A DNA stretch of 64,000 nt from SW10 sp965657795 (GTDB lineage Bacteria > Verrucomicrobiota > Verrucomicrobiia > Verrucomicrobiales > Akkermansiaceae): positions 1 to 64,000 of the forward strand of contig CBFHQJ010000011.1 of assembly GCA_965657795.1 (NCBI GenBank). Reading direction: 5' to 3'. Positions 26,785-35,799 of the stretch are shown here, piece after piece. The notes beneath the pieces were generated by a model. The model was not told the DNA's origin. It saw nothing but the letters and a program-made list of their open reading frames with translations, and searched no databases. Position 1 is the first letter of the stretch; the number at the start of each line of letters is the position of its first letter. The translations under genes were made by a program, and so were the position numbers.

Positions 26785-27327
26785 CTAGGCAGTCAAACGC
26801 TTGAGCTTGCGCTTAATCGACAGCTTGGTAGCTGTCGGAAGTCGGTCGACAAAAAGAACTCCGTTCAAATGATCTGTTTCGTGCTGAATGGCCCGGGACA
26901 ACAAACCATCAGTCTCAACAAGGATCTTGCGACCATCCAGCAACTCCAGCGTGGCTTTGACCTCGGCCGGCCGACGGACTTCGGCGTTGATTCCTTCGAT
27001 GCTTAAACACCCCTCGGTTGCCGATTCCTTTTCATTCCCAAACTCAAGTGAGGGGTTGATAAAGACAAGAGGCATGAGGTCATCAAGAGCGGTCTCCTCC
27101 CCGTCAACTTTCAAAAAGGTAATGCATTCCGGGTCGTGGGAGACATCGACCACAGCCATTTGAATATCACGGTTGACCTGGGGGGCAGCAAGGCCCACGC
27201 CCTGGGCATGAACCATTGTTTCAATCAAATCTTCTCCAAACTGTTTCAGCTCGTCGGTCACCTCGGCGACCTTTCGGCATTTTTTGCGGAGAACCGGATT
27301 TCCGTATTGGGTAATTTCAAGAATCAT
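26785..27327 (-). CDS. def: Peptide deformylase
   Basis: It removes the formyl group from nascent protein N-termini. All three motifs are intact: GVGLAAPQ (residues 43-50), EGCLS (106-109, metal ligand Cys107) and QHETDH (148-153, with metal ligands His149 and His153 and catalytic Glu150). The 180-residue length is normal. The start ATG lies two bases after the exbD stop, so it appears to be co-transcribed with an ExbB/ExbD/TonB motor rather than with fmt, its usual neighbour. Confidence 0.96.
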   Translation of the reverse strand: MILEITQYGNPVLRKKCRKVAEVTDELKQFGEDLIETMVHAQGVGLAAPQVNRDIQMAVVDVSHDPECITFLKVDGEETALDDLMPLVFINPSLEFGNEKESATEGCLSIEGINAEVRRPAEVKATLELLDGRKILVETDGLLSRAIQHETDHLNGVLFVDRLPTATKLSIKRKLKRLTA

Positions 27328-27329
27328 GA

Positions 27330-27797
27330 TCAGGGACTTTCGGAAGAAGATGAAGGTGTTTCTGATTGGGGCTTATCGACTAAATAGTAAATCTCTTTTT
27401 CAGAATAACCGGCATCAATTGCCGCACTGTGGGCCCGCAAGATCGCTTGAAACGGACAATCCTTGTCCACCCGCAGCGCAAGCTTCAACCCGGCTCTCTC
27501 CTTGAGATTGGCAATGAGGTATTCCTTGAGCAAGCCCGGAACAACCGGGGTTCCGTCAAGTTCGGCCTGACCATCTTTGCCAAGGGACAGCGTCGATCGC
27601 GTTTGCTTGGTCGTAGTCACCTTCATCGAGTGTGCGGACGGCAAGGAAACCTGGATCTCCGGCTTAAGCTTCTTTTCCTCGAAATCGTTTGGATCCTTCA
27701 TCGTGACGATGAAGAAAAACAACAGAGTCACCAAAATATCGATCAGAGGAACAATCGAAACCGTGGCAGGCTTCCGGGGTGTGCGATGGAATTCCAC
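27330..27797 (-). CDS. exbD: ExbD/TolR-family protein (second motor)
   Basis: 155 residues: a short basic N-terminus (HRTPRKP), one membrane helix beginning VPLIDILVTLLFFFIVT with the proton-carrying aspartate (Asp20), and a periplasmic domain with the C-terminal strand-helix KLALRVDKDCPFQAILRAH. It pairs with the ExbB encoded 11 bases upstream. Clearly a paralogue of the exbD at 16159, not a copy of it. Confidence 0.92.
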   Translation of the reverse strand: MEFHRTPRKPATVSIVPLIDILVTLLFFFIVTMKDPNDFEEKKLKPEIQVSLPSAHSMKVTTTKQTRSTLSLGKDGQAELDGTPVVPGLLKEYLIANLKERAGLKLALRVDKDCPFQAILRAHSAAIDAGYSEKEIYYLVDKPQSETPSSSSESP

Positions 27798-27808
27798 TCG
27801 ATAAGGCT

Positions 27809-28453
27809 TTACGATTTATCGCGGAAGAAAACGTGTTGATGGCAGGCCGAGACCACCCGACCGAGCAGCACTTCGAGTCGAGCCGAGAACAACTCAATCT
27901 TTCGACTGAAAACACCCTGCGCGATAACAGCTGGAACCGTGATCGCGATTCCCACAATGGTCGTGCTGAGTGCCGTCGCAATTCCGGCACGGATGCGTTC
28001 GTTGTCATCCAAATCGGAGAAGGCTGTCACCAATCCGCTGGCCGTTCCAAGTAAGCCAAGCAGGGGTGAAATTGTAATGATCACATCAAGAACCGACATA
28101 CCCGCATTCATGCGAACGATCTCCTCGCGGGCCGATGATTGAACCGCCTCTTGAACCTCGCCCTGGGTCTTTCCAACATTGCTAAGGGCCACCGAACAAA
28201 GACGCGACAGCGAGTTTTCTTCGCGGGCAAATTCGTTTTGCAAATTCCCAAGGGTCCCGCCTTCAAGATGCTCTTCAAATCGCTCGACCTCCCGTCCCAG
28301 CTTATCGGGAACAATTCGGGAACGCTGCAAGCTGAGCGATTTCAGCAGGATAACCGTCAGTCCAACCAGAGAACAAATCCCGAGTAGGATCATGAAAAAA
28401 CCCCCTCCCCTGAAAAAATCCCACGTTGTTTCGAGTGCTTCGGAAAACTCCAT
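27809..28453 (-). CDS. exbB: MotA/TolQ/ExbB-family proton channel protein (second motor)
   Basis: The 214-residue protein has an early helix (FFMILLGICSLVGLTVILL, about 19-37), a cytoplasmic loop of some 80 residues, and the pore helices IITISPLLGLLGTASGLV and GIATALSTTIVGIAITVP. Unlike the other ExbB in this window it has no cleavable signal peptide. It forms the inner-membrane stator with the downstream ExbD and would energise the TonB-like protein encoded 9 bases upstream. Confidence 0.92.
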   Translation of the reverse strand: MEFSEALETTWDFFRGGGFFMILLGICSLVGLTVILLKSLSLQRSRIVPDKLGREVERFEEHLEGGTLGNLQNEFAREENSLSRLCSVALSNVGKTQGEVQEAVQSSAREEIVRMNAGMSVLDVIITISPLLGLLGTASGLVTAFSDLDDNERIRAGIATALSTTIVGIAITVPAVIAQGVFSRKIELFSARLEVLLGRVVSACHQHVFFRDKS

Positions 28454-28462
28454 ATTTTTTAA

Positions 28463-29617
28463 TTAGTGATAATTGAAAGTGACGATGATCTCCAGAGGAT
28501 CTCCTTCGAGATCCTTAATCACATCTTTGGGCATCTTCGGGATGTGAATCCCACTGAGCGCTCGCAGAATCATTCCCCACTGCGTTCCGGAAGCGCCCAC
28601 CATCGCCATCTGTTTTTGGCGGGACACCTTGCCGTTCTGATTGACGACAAAGTAGAGAGTGACATTGCCCGGAGCCAGGAGTGAACGGTTCCGAATGTTC
28701 TCCATCTGCCAGGCTGTTTCGAGCTTTTTGAAAATCGCACCTTGGTAGCGGCCAATCGCAGTGTTCGCGACATCGAGCGACCCCTTGCCATTCGCACTGA
28801 TCACCCCGGCGATGCGGGTTTTACGTGACCGTGACGCAAAACCGCCATCCCGATCGGCCGCTTCCCGTTCTTCCTGGGTAGGACGATCCGGCATCGTTTC
28901 CTCAACCTTCTCGGGTTGAGGGTTGATTGGCTCTTTCTCACGTCCATCCCCAACTTCCTCCTCCAGCATCGCCAGAGCTGCCTCAATGGACGTTAGCTCA
29001 TCTTTGGGCGCGGGAGGTGTCGTTTCATCGATTGGCTCGGGCGCAGGATCCTTCACCATCGACTCGGGATCTCCAGTGGTCTTTGCCACTTCCTGATTGA
29101 TTTGATCGTTTCCATTCCCAACATCCACCGCATCTTTCATTCCGGTGCTCGCACCAACCGCATCCCCCTCGGCAAAGTCCGAATTGAAAGTTTTGGGATC
29201 ACTTTTGCGCTCCTCTTCTCCCGCAAGCGCAGCCATATCCTCCTCACCGGCAACCGCACCCGCATCGCTGGTCGCAGTCGTATCTCTTTCACCAATTAAA
29301 TCGGTTTCTTCAGGAGGCTCCTCGGATTCCTGGGACTCGTTCGTCTGCACAAAAGCAGGAGGTTTTTCATCTTCTTCGGGCTCCTCCGGCGCTGCAGGCT
29401 CGACGGGAATTGGCGCTACCGCCACAGGCTCCTCGTAAACCATCTGCATCCGAATCCGATCAGGCTGCGGCTCGGGTTCCTTTTCCTCATAATCGATCCG
29501 GGCCGAGAATAAATTCGAAGCCATCAGAACGACAAAAATGAAAAACAGCCCGATGTGCGCCCATGCCGCGATAAGCAAGGCAAGGACGAGATCACGTCGG
29601 GACATCAAACCATTCAT
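28463..29617 (-). CDS. TonB-like energy-transducing protein
   Basis: The 384-residue protein has an N-terminal membrane anchor (LVLALLIAAWAHIGLFFIFVVL, about residues 10-34), a long Glu/Pro-rich stretch (about 45-270) that would span the periplasm, and a C-terminal domain (about 290-384) with AWQMENIRNRSLLAPGNV, VTLYFVVNQNGKVSRQ and EIIVTFNYH, the layout of a TonB C-terminal domain. With the following exbB and exbD it makes a complete Ton-type system powering outer-membrane transport. The domain is diverged and shows no YP motif, so TolA-like function is possible. Confidence 0.78.
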   Translation of the reverse strand: MNGLMSRRDLVLALLIAAWAHIGLFFIFVVLMASNLFSARIDYEEKEPEPQPDRIRMQMVYEEPVAVAPIPVEPAAPEEPEEDEKPPAFVQTNESQESEEPPEETDLIGERDTTATSDAGAVAGEEDMAALAGEEERKSDPKTFNSDFAEGDAVGASTGMKDAVDVGNGNDQINQEVAKTTGDPESMVKDPAPEPIDETTPPAPKDELTSIEAALAMLEEEVGDGREKEPINPQPEKVEETMPDRPTQEEREAADRDGGFASRSRKTRIAGVISANGKGSLDVANTAIGRYQGAIFKKLETAWQMENIRNRSLLAPGNVTLYFVVNQNGKVSRQKQMAMVGASGTQWGMILRALSGIHIPKMPKDVIKDLEGDPLEIIVTFNYH

Positions 29618-29670
29618 TGGAACCCGAGTAGTCTCGCCTCAAGGAAAGGAAAAAACAACCCCTTAGCCCC

Positions 29671-30327
29671 TCAGGAAACCCGCTTCAACCAATCCACAGA
29701 AGCAAATTTAGGAACCAATTCCTCCCAACTCTCTCTCTCCTTGGGAACAAACTCTTCACAACATCCTGATAAGAAGCTCGAAAGCTGATCCAAGGCGCCC
29801 ACCCCGGCCATCACGCTCCCCTGATGAAGCACCCCCCAACGTGAGCGACGTTGCCCGGCTCCCGCCAGCTTTTGCCCATCGTCTCCCAACAAGTCCCACG
29901 CAACCGGCTTTTCAAAACAAGCCGCAGATTCGTTCGTCGAATCCTTCGGTGTCAGATCACAAGCAATCCCCCCTTCTCCAAGGCAACGCGCAATCTCGCG
30001 GTGAATCGCGCAATAACTTTCATTCCCCCGATTCCCCGCCAGCACGTGCCCCCTTGGGATCACCAGAGTGTAAGTGAGGTCATTCCGGTGATCGACAATC
30101 CCTCCCCCGGTCCATCGCCTGACATATTCCGGATCATCGCCAAAGATTTCACGGGCCTCGGCCAGACTCTGAAAGTAGCCAAGACTCACCCAATTCCCCG
30201 CCCACGAGTAAAGACGCAAGACCGCGGTGTCGCCCACCGATTTCATGAGCCACTCGTCTACGGCCATATTATCAGGCCCCGATCGCGGCTGATCATCGCG
30301 CCAGAGTCTCAGTCTCTCGAAAAGCAT
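29671..30327 (-). CDS. Lipoate/octanoate protein ligase family protein
   Basis: The 218-residue protein has the BPL/LplA fold: GPDNMAVDEWLM, a WVSLGYFQSL strand, RRWTGGGIVDHRNDLTYTL (the RR.sGGG.v.H motif) and, later, QKLAGAGQRRSRWGVLHQGS, which carries the catalytic-site lysine. It would transfer lipoate or octanoate to 2-oxoacid dehydrogenase or GcvH lysines; LplA-type ligase and LipM-type octanoyltransferase cannot be separated here. The family start fits ATG 30327, 5 bases after the permease stop; the longer frame would overlap the permease heavily. Confidence 0.82.
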   Translation of the reverse strand: MLFERLRLWRDDQPRSGPDNMAVDEWLMKSVGDTAVLRLYSWAGNWVSLGYFQSLAEAREIFGDDPEYVRRWTGGGIVDHRNDLTYTLVIPRGHVLAGNRGNESYCAIHREIARCLGEGGIACDLTPKDSTNESAACFEKPVAWDLLGDDGQKLAGAGQRRSRWGVLHQGSVMAGVGALDQLSSFLSGCCEEFVPKERESWEELVPKFASVDWLKRVS

Positions 30328-30332
30328 CTCCA

Positions 30333-31178
30333 CTAGGTTTTGAAGTCGCGGGATTGAAACACCATCCACCCCATGATGAAAAGGCTGACGCAGAGCCCCA
30401 TCAAGATTGCGTAACTCTCCACGATCCTCTCCCACGGAATATTTTCTTGGAGGACATAAATCCAATTCGCCATTCGGAAGGTGATGAAGACATCCTTGTG
30501 ATTTGCGAGAAAGGGAATGTTCTGCAAAACGAAGTCGATAAAAAAGACGCTCAAGGCCATCACTGATGCCGCCGCAGGTTTGATCTTAAGGCATGAGAAG
30601 AAAAAGCCCAACGAGGTCACGACACACATGCTCAGACCCATGAAGCACGCTCCGATGAAGAGTCGCTGAAAGGCTTCATCCCGATCGGGATAAACCGCGA
30701 GAATATACATTTCCGGATTCCAGATAAAAAGCCCGCCCTCCGTTCCCATTGCAAAAAGCGCCATCCCGTAACCTGTCACCCCCACGAAGATGACAAAGGT
30801 CACGGTGTAAATAATGACCGCGCAATATTTCAGAACCAAAATTCTCAAGCGAGATACCGGCCGGGACAAAACCATGCGTAAATTCCCATCCTCTGTTTCC
30901 TTCGCCACGATATCTCCGGCCACGAGAGCAAAGTAAATCGAACCCAATAAAAACATGCTGAATCCCATGATCCAGTAGGTCGCGGTCAATGATGACGAAA
31001 GCAAATCCACCGGAATAAAATTCCTTTTCGCCAAATCCTCGAATTGCTCGCGACCAACGTAAACCCACAACGAAAGCAACAAGGCTTCGAAAACCAAAAA
31101 GACCACATAGCCGATGTAAGTCCGCTTGCGCGCAAAGAGCTTCTTCAGCTCGCCTCGTAATTGTCGAAGAAACATCAT
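30333..31178 (-). CDS. ABC-2-type transporter permease
   Basis: 281 residues with about six membrane helices, a charged N-terminus (RQLRGELKKLFARKRTYIGY) typical of ABC-2 permeases, and a large periplasmic or extracellular loop after the first helix. DIVAKETEDGNLRMVLSRPVSRLRI is the characteristic cytoplasmic coupling segment after helix 2. It overlaps its ATPase gene by 4 bases (ATGA). Exported substrate unknown; members include drug, bacteriocin and copper-related (NosY) exporters. Confidence 0.88.
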   Translation of the reverse strand: MMFLRQLRGELKKLFARKRTYIGYVVFLVFEALLLSLWVYVGREQFEDLAKRNFIPVDLLSSSLTATYWIMGFSMFLLGSIYFALVAGDIVAKETEDGNLRMVLSRPVSRLRILVLKYCAVIIYTVTFVIFVGVTGYGMALFAMGTEGGLFIWNPEMYILAVYPDRDEAFQRLFIGACFMGLSMCVVTSLGFFFSCLKIKPAAASVMALSVFFIDFVLQNIPFLANHKDVFITFRMANWIYVLQENIPWERIVESYAILMGLCVSLFIMGWMVFQSRDFKT

Positions 31179-32068
31179 GGCCTGCTCAAACTACTGTGTT
31201 CCAAATAAACATCCTCAAGTGATCGTCTTACTGGAGTCACCTCACTGACACTTCCGCCTGCCTCGATTAAGGAACGCACGACATCAGGAATTTCGGTTCC
31301 CTCAGGAAAGACCCAACGTTCGCCGGGCATCTTCTCTCCTCCAAAACTGGATACCACTTGGGCAAGTATCTCGGGCGGCTCTGCCTGCAACTTCACTCCC
31401 GGACGATCGTCCCGCAGTTCATTAACAGCCCCCTCATAGACCAATTCGCCGGCCCGAATGATCGCAACCCGATCACACATTTGCTCCACTTCGGATAAGA
31501 GGTGGGAGTTAAAAAGAACCGTCATTCCCCTTTCTTCACGAAGGCCCAAAATAAAATCGCGGAACCATTTGATCCCTTCCGGATCAAGCCCGTCGGTTGG
31601 CTCATCGAGCAGAAGCATCTCGGGCTCCGGCAACAAAGCCTGGGCCAAAGCCAACCGTTGTCTCATCCCATGACTGTAGGCCCCCACTTTCGAGTGAATA
31701 CGATCCGTCAAATCCACCCGCTCGACCACCTCTTTCGCCGCCGCCTTATCAAAGCGGCCACTGAGACCTACCAGAACCTTGAGATTATCCCACCCACTCA
31801 TGTAGTCATAAAAAGCCGGAGCCTCAAAAATCGACCCTACTTTGCGCAGCGCCTTTTGCGGATTTTTCCTAACCGAAATCCCGCCGATAAAGACTTCCCC
31901 GCTTCCAGCAGAAACCATGCTCAGGACAATTCCCAGCGTTGTGCTTTTACCCGCGCCATTGTGACCCAGAAGGCCATAAATCTCTCCTCGATCAACCTCG
32001 AACGAAATGCCCTTCAAGGCATCTTTGCCTGCAAATTTTTTAGTGAGATTTTGAATCTTCAGCATCAC
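31175..32068 (-). CDS. ABC transporter ATP-binding protein
   Basis: A complete nucleotide-binding domain: Walker A GHNGAGKST (about residues 35-43), signature YSHGMRQRLALAQAL, Walker B LLLDEPTDGLDP and the switch histidine in LFNSHLLSE. The 60-residue C-terminal extension (GVKLQAEPPEILAQVV...) is usual in this exporter class. It works with the permease encoded downstream and overlaps both neighbours by 4 bases, so translation of the cluster is probably coupled. Confidence 0.93.
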   Translation of the reverse strand: MMLKIQNLTKKFAGKDALKGISFEVDRGEIYGLLGHNGAGKSTTLGIVLSMVSAGSGEVFIGGISVRKNPQKALRKVGSIFEAPAFYDYMSGWDNLKVLVGLSGRFDKAAAKEVVERVDLTDRIHSKVGAYSHGMRQRLALAQALLPEPEMLLLDEPTDGLDPEGIKWFRDFILGLREERGMTVLFNSHLLSEVEQMCDRVAIIRAGELVYEGAVNELRDDRPGVKLQAEPPEILAQVVSSFGGEKMPGERWVFPEGTEIPDVVRSLIEAGGSVSEVTPVRRSLEDVYLEHSSLSRP

Positions 32069-32580
32069 TCGGTCTCCACGTCGAAATCCAAATCCTTACC
32101 GGCCGAAAGGTCGAGGAAGAGAAAATTCGTCCCATTCTCGTCACCATGATAGGCCTCCTTGTCATGAACCAAGGGAATCTTGGAACTTCCTTGAGACATC
32201 CCCATCATCACGATCCGGGTCCTCTTTAACCCACTGGCATGATGATTCCAAAAGAAGCTCGACCCGGTCGTTCGATAGTCCTCGTGATCCGCCGGACATT
32301 GAAAAACCTCGGGACCATCGACATAAGGTCGAAGCACTTCTTCCAGAACATTGTTTCCTCCGGAGTGGGACTTTCGCCCCATCTTGATCCCGGGAAAGAA
32401 GTTCCCATTTTCTCCGAGATAACTTTCAAGAGCTCCTCCCACGCCCCGGAGCCTCGTGATGCACTGTGCTGATTGCGCACTGGATTTCATCCCCTTGAAA
32501 ATTGGCAAACCTATCCCTGCGAGAGCGATCGTGATGCCGACCACTACGAGGAGCTCGGTCATCGTAAAACCACGCTTCAT
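32065..32580 (-). CDS. Type IV pilin-like protein (prepilin-type N-terminus)
   Basis: The N-terminus KRG-FTMTELLVVVGITIAL is a class III signal: Gly/Phe cleavage site, Glu at +5 and a 20-residue hydrophobic helix. The remainder (FPGIKMGRKSHSGGNNVLEEVLRPYV, CPADHEDYRTTGSS, NFLFLDLSAG) follows the pattern of the abundant Verrucomicrobial/Planctomycete secreted pseudopilins. It would be processed by a prepilin peptidase and inserted in a pilus or pseudopilus, or kept in the membrane. Its 4-base overlaps with a membrane protein gene and an ABC exporter are unusual. Confidence 0.85.
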   Translation of the reverse strand: MKRGFTMTELLVVVGITIALAGIGLPIFKGMKSSAQSAQCITRLRGVGGALESYLGENGNFFPGIKMGRKSHSGGNNVLEEVLRPYVDGPEVFQCPADHEDYRTTGSSFFWNHHASGLKRTRIVMMGMSQGSSKIPLVHDKEAYHGDENGTNFLFLDLSAGKDLDFDVETE

Positions 32581-33200
32581 AGCCCGACCTTCGGTTTGGC
32601 AAATCCCTGAACGACCTCGCCCACCGCATCCATGAATGGAAGCAGAGACATCTTGGTGTCCGCAGAAGCGCCCTGGTAGTAGGCCTTAAAACCCTTCTTG
32701 ATCACCACCTTCAGAATCTCAGGATCCTCCTCTTTCAAACGCGCCAATGCGTCTGCCCCTTTACCGTCAGTCATATCGCGAACCGACCGTTCCACCATCT
32801 TCTCCCGCTCCTCGGGCGGCATTTCATCAAATGATGCCATCAATCGCTCCATGTTCTCGTTAAAAATCAAATCAACGAAATGGAGTTTCTCCTTCTTGGA
32901 AAACCGGAAAAACATTTCGATGACACCGCCCTGTTCGTCGAGTTGCTTTCGCTGTCTCAAATCAAGTCGATTCAGGGTTGCGGCGATCTCATCAATTCGC
33001 TTGAGGCGTTGCTCACTTCTGGCTTCCGAAAACCCGCTCGTATCCTCACCTGACCAATCTTCGAACTCGGCCTCTCCGATCAGTCCGGTTACCTTCTCCG
33101 GAGTTGCCTTCCGGCCACCACTCCAACTTGTCACTCCCCAGACCACGGCCCAAATCAAGCCCAGCACGATTGCGCCTCGAAGCAGTGTTCCCTTGTTCAT
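32577..33200 (-). CDS. Single-pass membrane protein of unknown function
   Basis: 207 residues with one N-terminal helix (LLRGAIVLGLIWAVVWGVTSW) and a charged, mostly helical periplasmic part (LKRIDEIAATLNRLDLRQRKQLDEQ, FNENMERLMASFDEMPPEEREKM). I recognise no family. It is the first gene of the overlapping set that continues with the pseudopilin and ABC exporter, so it is probably a partner of that complex. ATG 33200 is the only sensible start, 54 bases after murJ's stop region on the same strand. Confidence 0.65.
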   Translation of the reverse strand: MNKGTLLRGAIVLGLIWAVVWGVTSWSGGRKATPEKVTGLIGEAEFEDWSGEDTSGFSEARSEQRLKRIDEIAATLNRLDLRQRKQLDEQGGVIEMFFRFSKKEKLHFVDLIFNENMERLMASFDEMPPEEREKMVERSVRDMTDGKGADALARLKEEDPEILKVVIKKGFKAYYQGASADTKMSLLPFMDAVGEVVQGFAKPKVGL

Positions 33201-33254
33201 TTCGCTCGGACCCTAACCCCTTTCTCTAACGGTGCAAATTATCATCGGACCAAG

Positions 33255-35240
33255 CTATTTTCGGAAAGCGGCCTTCAGTTCAGATAAGCTCGTGACCTTC
33301 AGTAGGAGCACCCCAATTCCATAAATCGTGGCTCCAAAGCCTACCAAAATCGCAGTTGAAGCCGCTCTTGCCCACGGTCCCGCATCCAGCCAACCCGTCA
33401 TCAGTGCCTTCGCCCCCAGCAAACCAAGAGCCATCACCAGGCTGGCAACCACCATTCCAACAAGCCGTCGCCAATTCTCTTTTTCCAAAGTCACAAATCC
33501 CCGCAGCCCGCCCCAAAGTAAGACCACATTGACCCAAGCCGAAATCGAGGTCGCGATCGCGATTCCAACGTGACCAAAAAACGGAAACAGCAGCAGGCTA
33601 AAAACAATGTTCACTAATACTGTGATTCCGGCCATCCACATCGGCGATTTGGTATTCTCGCGCGCGAAGTATCCCGGTTGCAGCACCTTGATCAGGACAT
33701 AACCCGGCAAGCCAACCGCAAAGGCTCCAAGCGCACGCCCGGTTTGAAGCGAATCCGAATTTGTAAACGTCCCTCTCTCAAAGATAACCGCGATAATCTC
33801 CTGGGGAATCACCATCAGGGCAATCGCGGCCGGCACCGTCACGATCATCGCCAACTCCAACCCGCTGACCATGGTCGCTCGGGCTTCACCCTCCTTGTCA
33901 CTGTTCAACAACCTCGTGATTTCAGGTAGCAACACCATTCCGAAGGCAATTCCAATCATCCCCAGCGGCAACTGGTAAATCCGGTCCGCATAATAAATGT
34001 AGGAAATGGCTCCCTGCTGAAACGAAGCCACAATCCCTCCAACAAGGAGATTGATCTGCTGAATTCCCGCCGCGACCACGCCGGGCCCCATTAGAGTCAA
34101 AAGCCTTTTAAATCCCGGATCAAAAACCGGTTTGGTGAGCGCCACCGGCAATCCTGCGCGCAAGCACACCCACCAAAGAACCCCGAGTTGCAAAAATCCA
34201 GCAACCGCCACGCAGCAAGCCAGCGCAACACCGCGCCATTCCACAAACTGAACCAGACCGACCAAGCCGCACAGGAACACGAGGTTCAGAATGACCGGAG
34301 AAAATGCGGGCGCCGCAAACTTTTTCAAAGTCGTGAGCACTCCGCTCAGATGCGCCACCAATGCCATGCAAAGCAGATAGACAAAGGTGATCTGCGAAAG
34401 CCTGACCGTTAAATCATAGGCACCCGGGTCGTTGTTAAAAATCGCCAACTCGCCCTCTCCCGAAGCCATCCCTTTGAAGACGGCGTAATCGTGGTCCGGA
34501 GGAAGCGGAACCCTCAAAACTCCCTCCTCATTTGGAATCCACCGACCATCTTTGAAAAGACGATCACGGGCAGCCACAATCTTGGCACGTCGAACCTCCT
34601 TGGAGTCAGAACCTTTGAACTCAACCTCACCCTTTCGCTGCAATCCCTCGATGAGAATCGATGAGAGTTCGACTTCCTCGCCTTCCGCATTCACCTCCCC
34701 TCCGAAAACCTCACCGAGAACGTCGAAGAAGGCAGGGTCCCCACGTTCCACAACGAGCAGGTTTTTAAAATCAGCCTCACCGTCCTCAACCTTTAAATAG
34801 ACCGCCTTGGCCCCACGCAGGGGAATCCGAAATTCACTCGCTTCGCCAGTCAAACTCTCCTCGGCCTTCGGTAAAAATCCCGGTACAACCACCAACATAA
34901 TGGCAGCCATCAAAGGGATGGCCAGAACAGTCAGTAATCCGAGGGTCGCAAAAAGAATTGTGAAAGCATTATTGGCAAACTTCATCGCCGAATTCCGGCC
35001 ATCCGTTGTCACTCGTTTGCCAAACAAGGGAACAAAAGCAGCATTAAAGGCCCCTTCCCCAAAAATCCGGCGGAACATATTCGGAAATCGAAATGCCGCA
35101 AAAAACGCGTCCGCAACCACCCCCGTGCCCAAAAACCGCGCTATCAGGATGTCACGCGCCACGCCCAAAACCCGGCTCATCAGAGTGAACCCGGAGATCG
35201 TCATCAAAGAGCGAAGCATGCGGCGGAAGAATGAATTCAA
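33255..35240 (-). CDS. murJ: Lipid II flippase MurJ with a large periplasmic insertion
   Basis: MurJ flips lipid II across the inner membrane for peptidoglycan synthesis. The family features are clear: SRVLGVARDILIARFLG, RFPNMFRRIFGEGAFNAAFVP, then LSQITFVYLLCMALVAHLSGVL and about 14 helices in total. The protein has 661 residues against about 510 in E. coli. The excess is one block of about 150 residues (about 124-273, positions 34422-34871) between VVVPGF (end of TM3) and DLTVRLSQITFVYL (TM4), a place that is a short periplasmic loop elsewhere. The block is hydrophilic and strand-rich (EFRIPLRGAKAVYLKVEDG). It lies 43 bases after rlpA. Confidence 0.93.
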   Translation of the reverse strand: MNSFFRRMLRSLMTISGFTLMSRVLGVARDILIARFLGTGVVADAFFAAFRFPNMFRRIFGEGAFNAAFVPLFGKRVTTDGRNSAMKFANNAFTILFATLGLLTVLAIPLMAAIMLVVVPGFLPKAEESLTGEASEFRIPLRGAKAVYLKVEDGEADFKNLLVVERGDPAFFDVLGEVFGGEVNAEGEEVELSSILIEGLQRKGEVEFKGSDSKEVRRAKIVAARDRLFKDGRWIPNEEGVLRVPLPPDHDYAVFKGMASGEGELAIFNNDPGAYDLTVRLSQITFVYLLCMALVAHLSGVLTTLKKFAAPAFSPVILNLVFLCGLVGLVQFVEWRGVALACCVAVAGFLQLGVLWWVCLRAGLPVALTKPVFDPGFKRLLTLMGPGVVAAGIQQINLLVGGIVASFQQGAISYIYYADRIYQLPLGMIGIAFGMVLLPEITRLLNSDKEGEARATMVSGLELAMIVTVPAAIALMVIPQEIIAVIFERGTFTNSDSLQTGRALGAFAVGLPGYVLIKVLQPGYFARENTKSPMWMAGITVLVNIVFSLLLFPFFGHVGIAIATSISAWVNVVLLWGGLRGFVTLEKENWRRLVGMVVASLVMALGLLGAKALMTGWLDAGPWARAASTAILVGFGATIYGIGVLLLKVTSLSELKAAFRK

Positions 35241-35283
35241 CCCGCACCAATCTCAAGCAAGGCTTTGTGAAAAGGTTAAATGC

Positions 35284-35799
35284 CTAAAAGGGCCAAAACC
35301 AGGATTTCTGCCCTGGCGCCTTGCGCTGGTACTTCCCGTCGCCCACGCTCAAAACCTCTACTCTTACCTGCGTCAGCCCTTTTTCTTTAAAGCCAAGCTT
35401 CGAGGCAGCCCGAGGTGTCACGTCGATGATCCGCCCTGCAATGAACGGGCCGCGGTCGTTCAGGCGCATTTTGAGTGATTTGCCATTGGACAGGTTCGTG
35501 ACCTTGACCCGGCAGGGAATCGGGAGCGTCTTGTGCGCGCCGGAGATATCGAAGCGCCCTACGCGCTCGCCGAGCGAGGTATTTCCGCGCACGAACCCGA
35601 AGAACTTGCTTTCGTCATACCACGAAGCAATTCCGACGTCCGAGTAGTGGAGAGCTCTCTCCACACTCATCGGCTGGTAGTGTTGCCCGCGAATTGTGTA
35701 TCCGCGGGTCTGAAAGCCCTTGTAGTCAGAAGATCCGCACGAAAGGAGTAGCAAAGCCATTGGCAGAGCAACGATTCTCGCGATTACTAAGCGCTTCAT
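35284..35799 (-). CDS. rlpA: RlpA-family septal ring lipoprotein
   Basis: The signal peptide ends LLLLSC (lipidated Cys21). The double-psi beta-barrel is recognised by GIASWYDESKFFGF, TSLGERVGRFDISGAHKTLP and LNDRGPFIAGRIIDVTPRAA, which contains the Asp of the lytic transglycosylase active site. RlpA proteins cut denuded glycan strands at the division septum, usually as outer-membrane lipoproteins. There is no C-terminal SPOR domain, so septal targeting must come from elsewhere. It starts immediately after the HU stop and precedes murJ, a coherent cell-wall grouping. Confidence 0.9.
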   Translation of the reverse strand: MKRLVIARIVALPMALLLLSCGSSDYKGFQTRGYTIRGQHYQPMSVERALHYSDVGIASWYDESKFFGFVRGNTSLGERVGRFDISGAHKTLPIPCRVKVTNLSNGKSLKMRLNDRGPFIAGRIIDVTPRAASKLGFKEKGLTQVRVEVLSVGDGKYQRKAPGQKSWFWPF

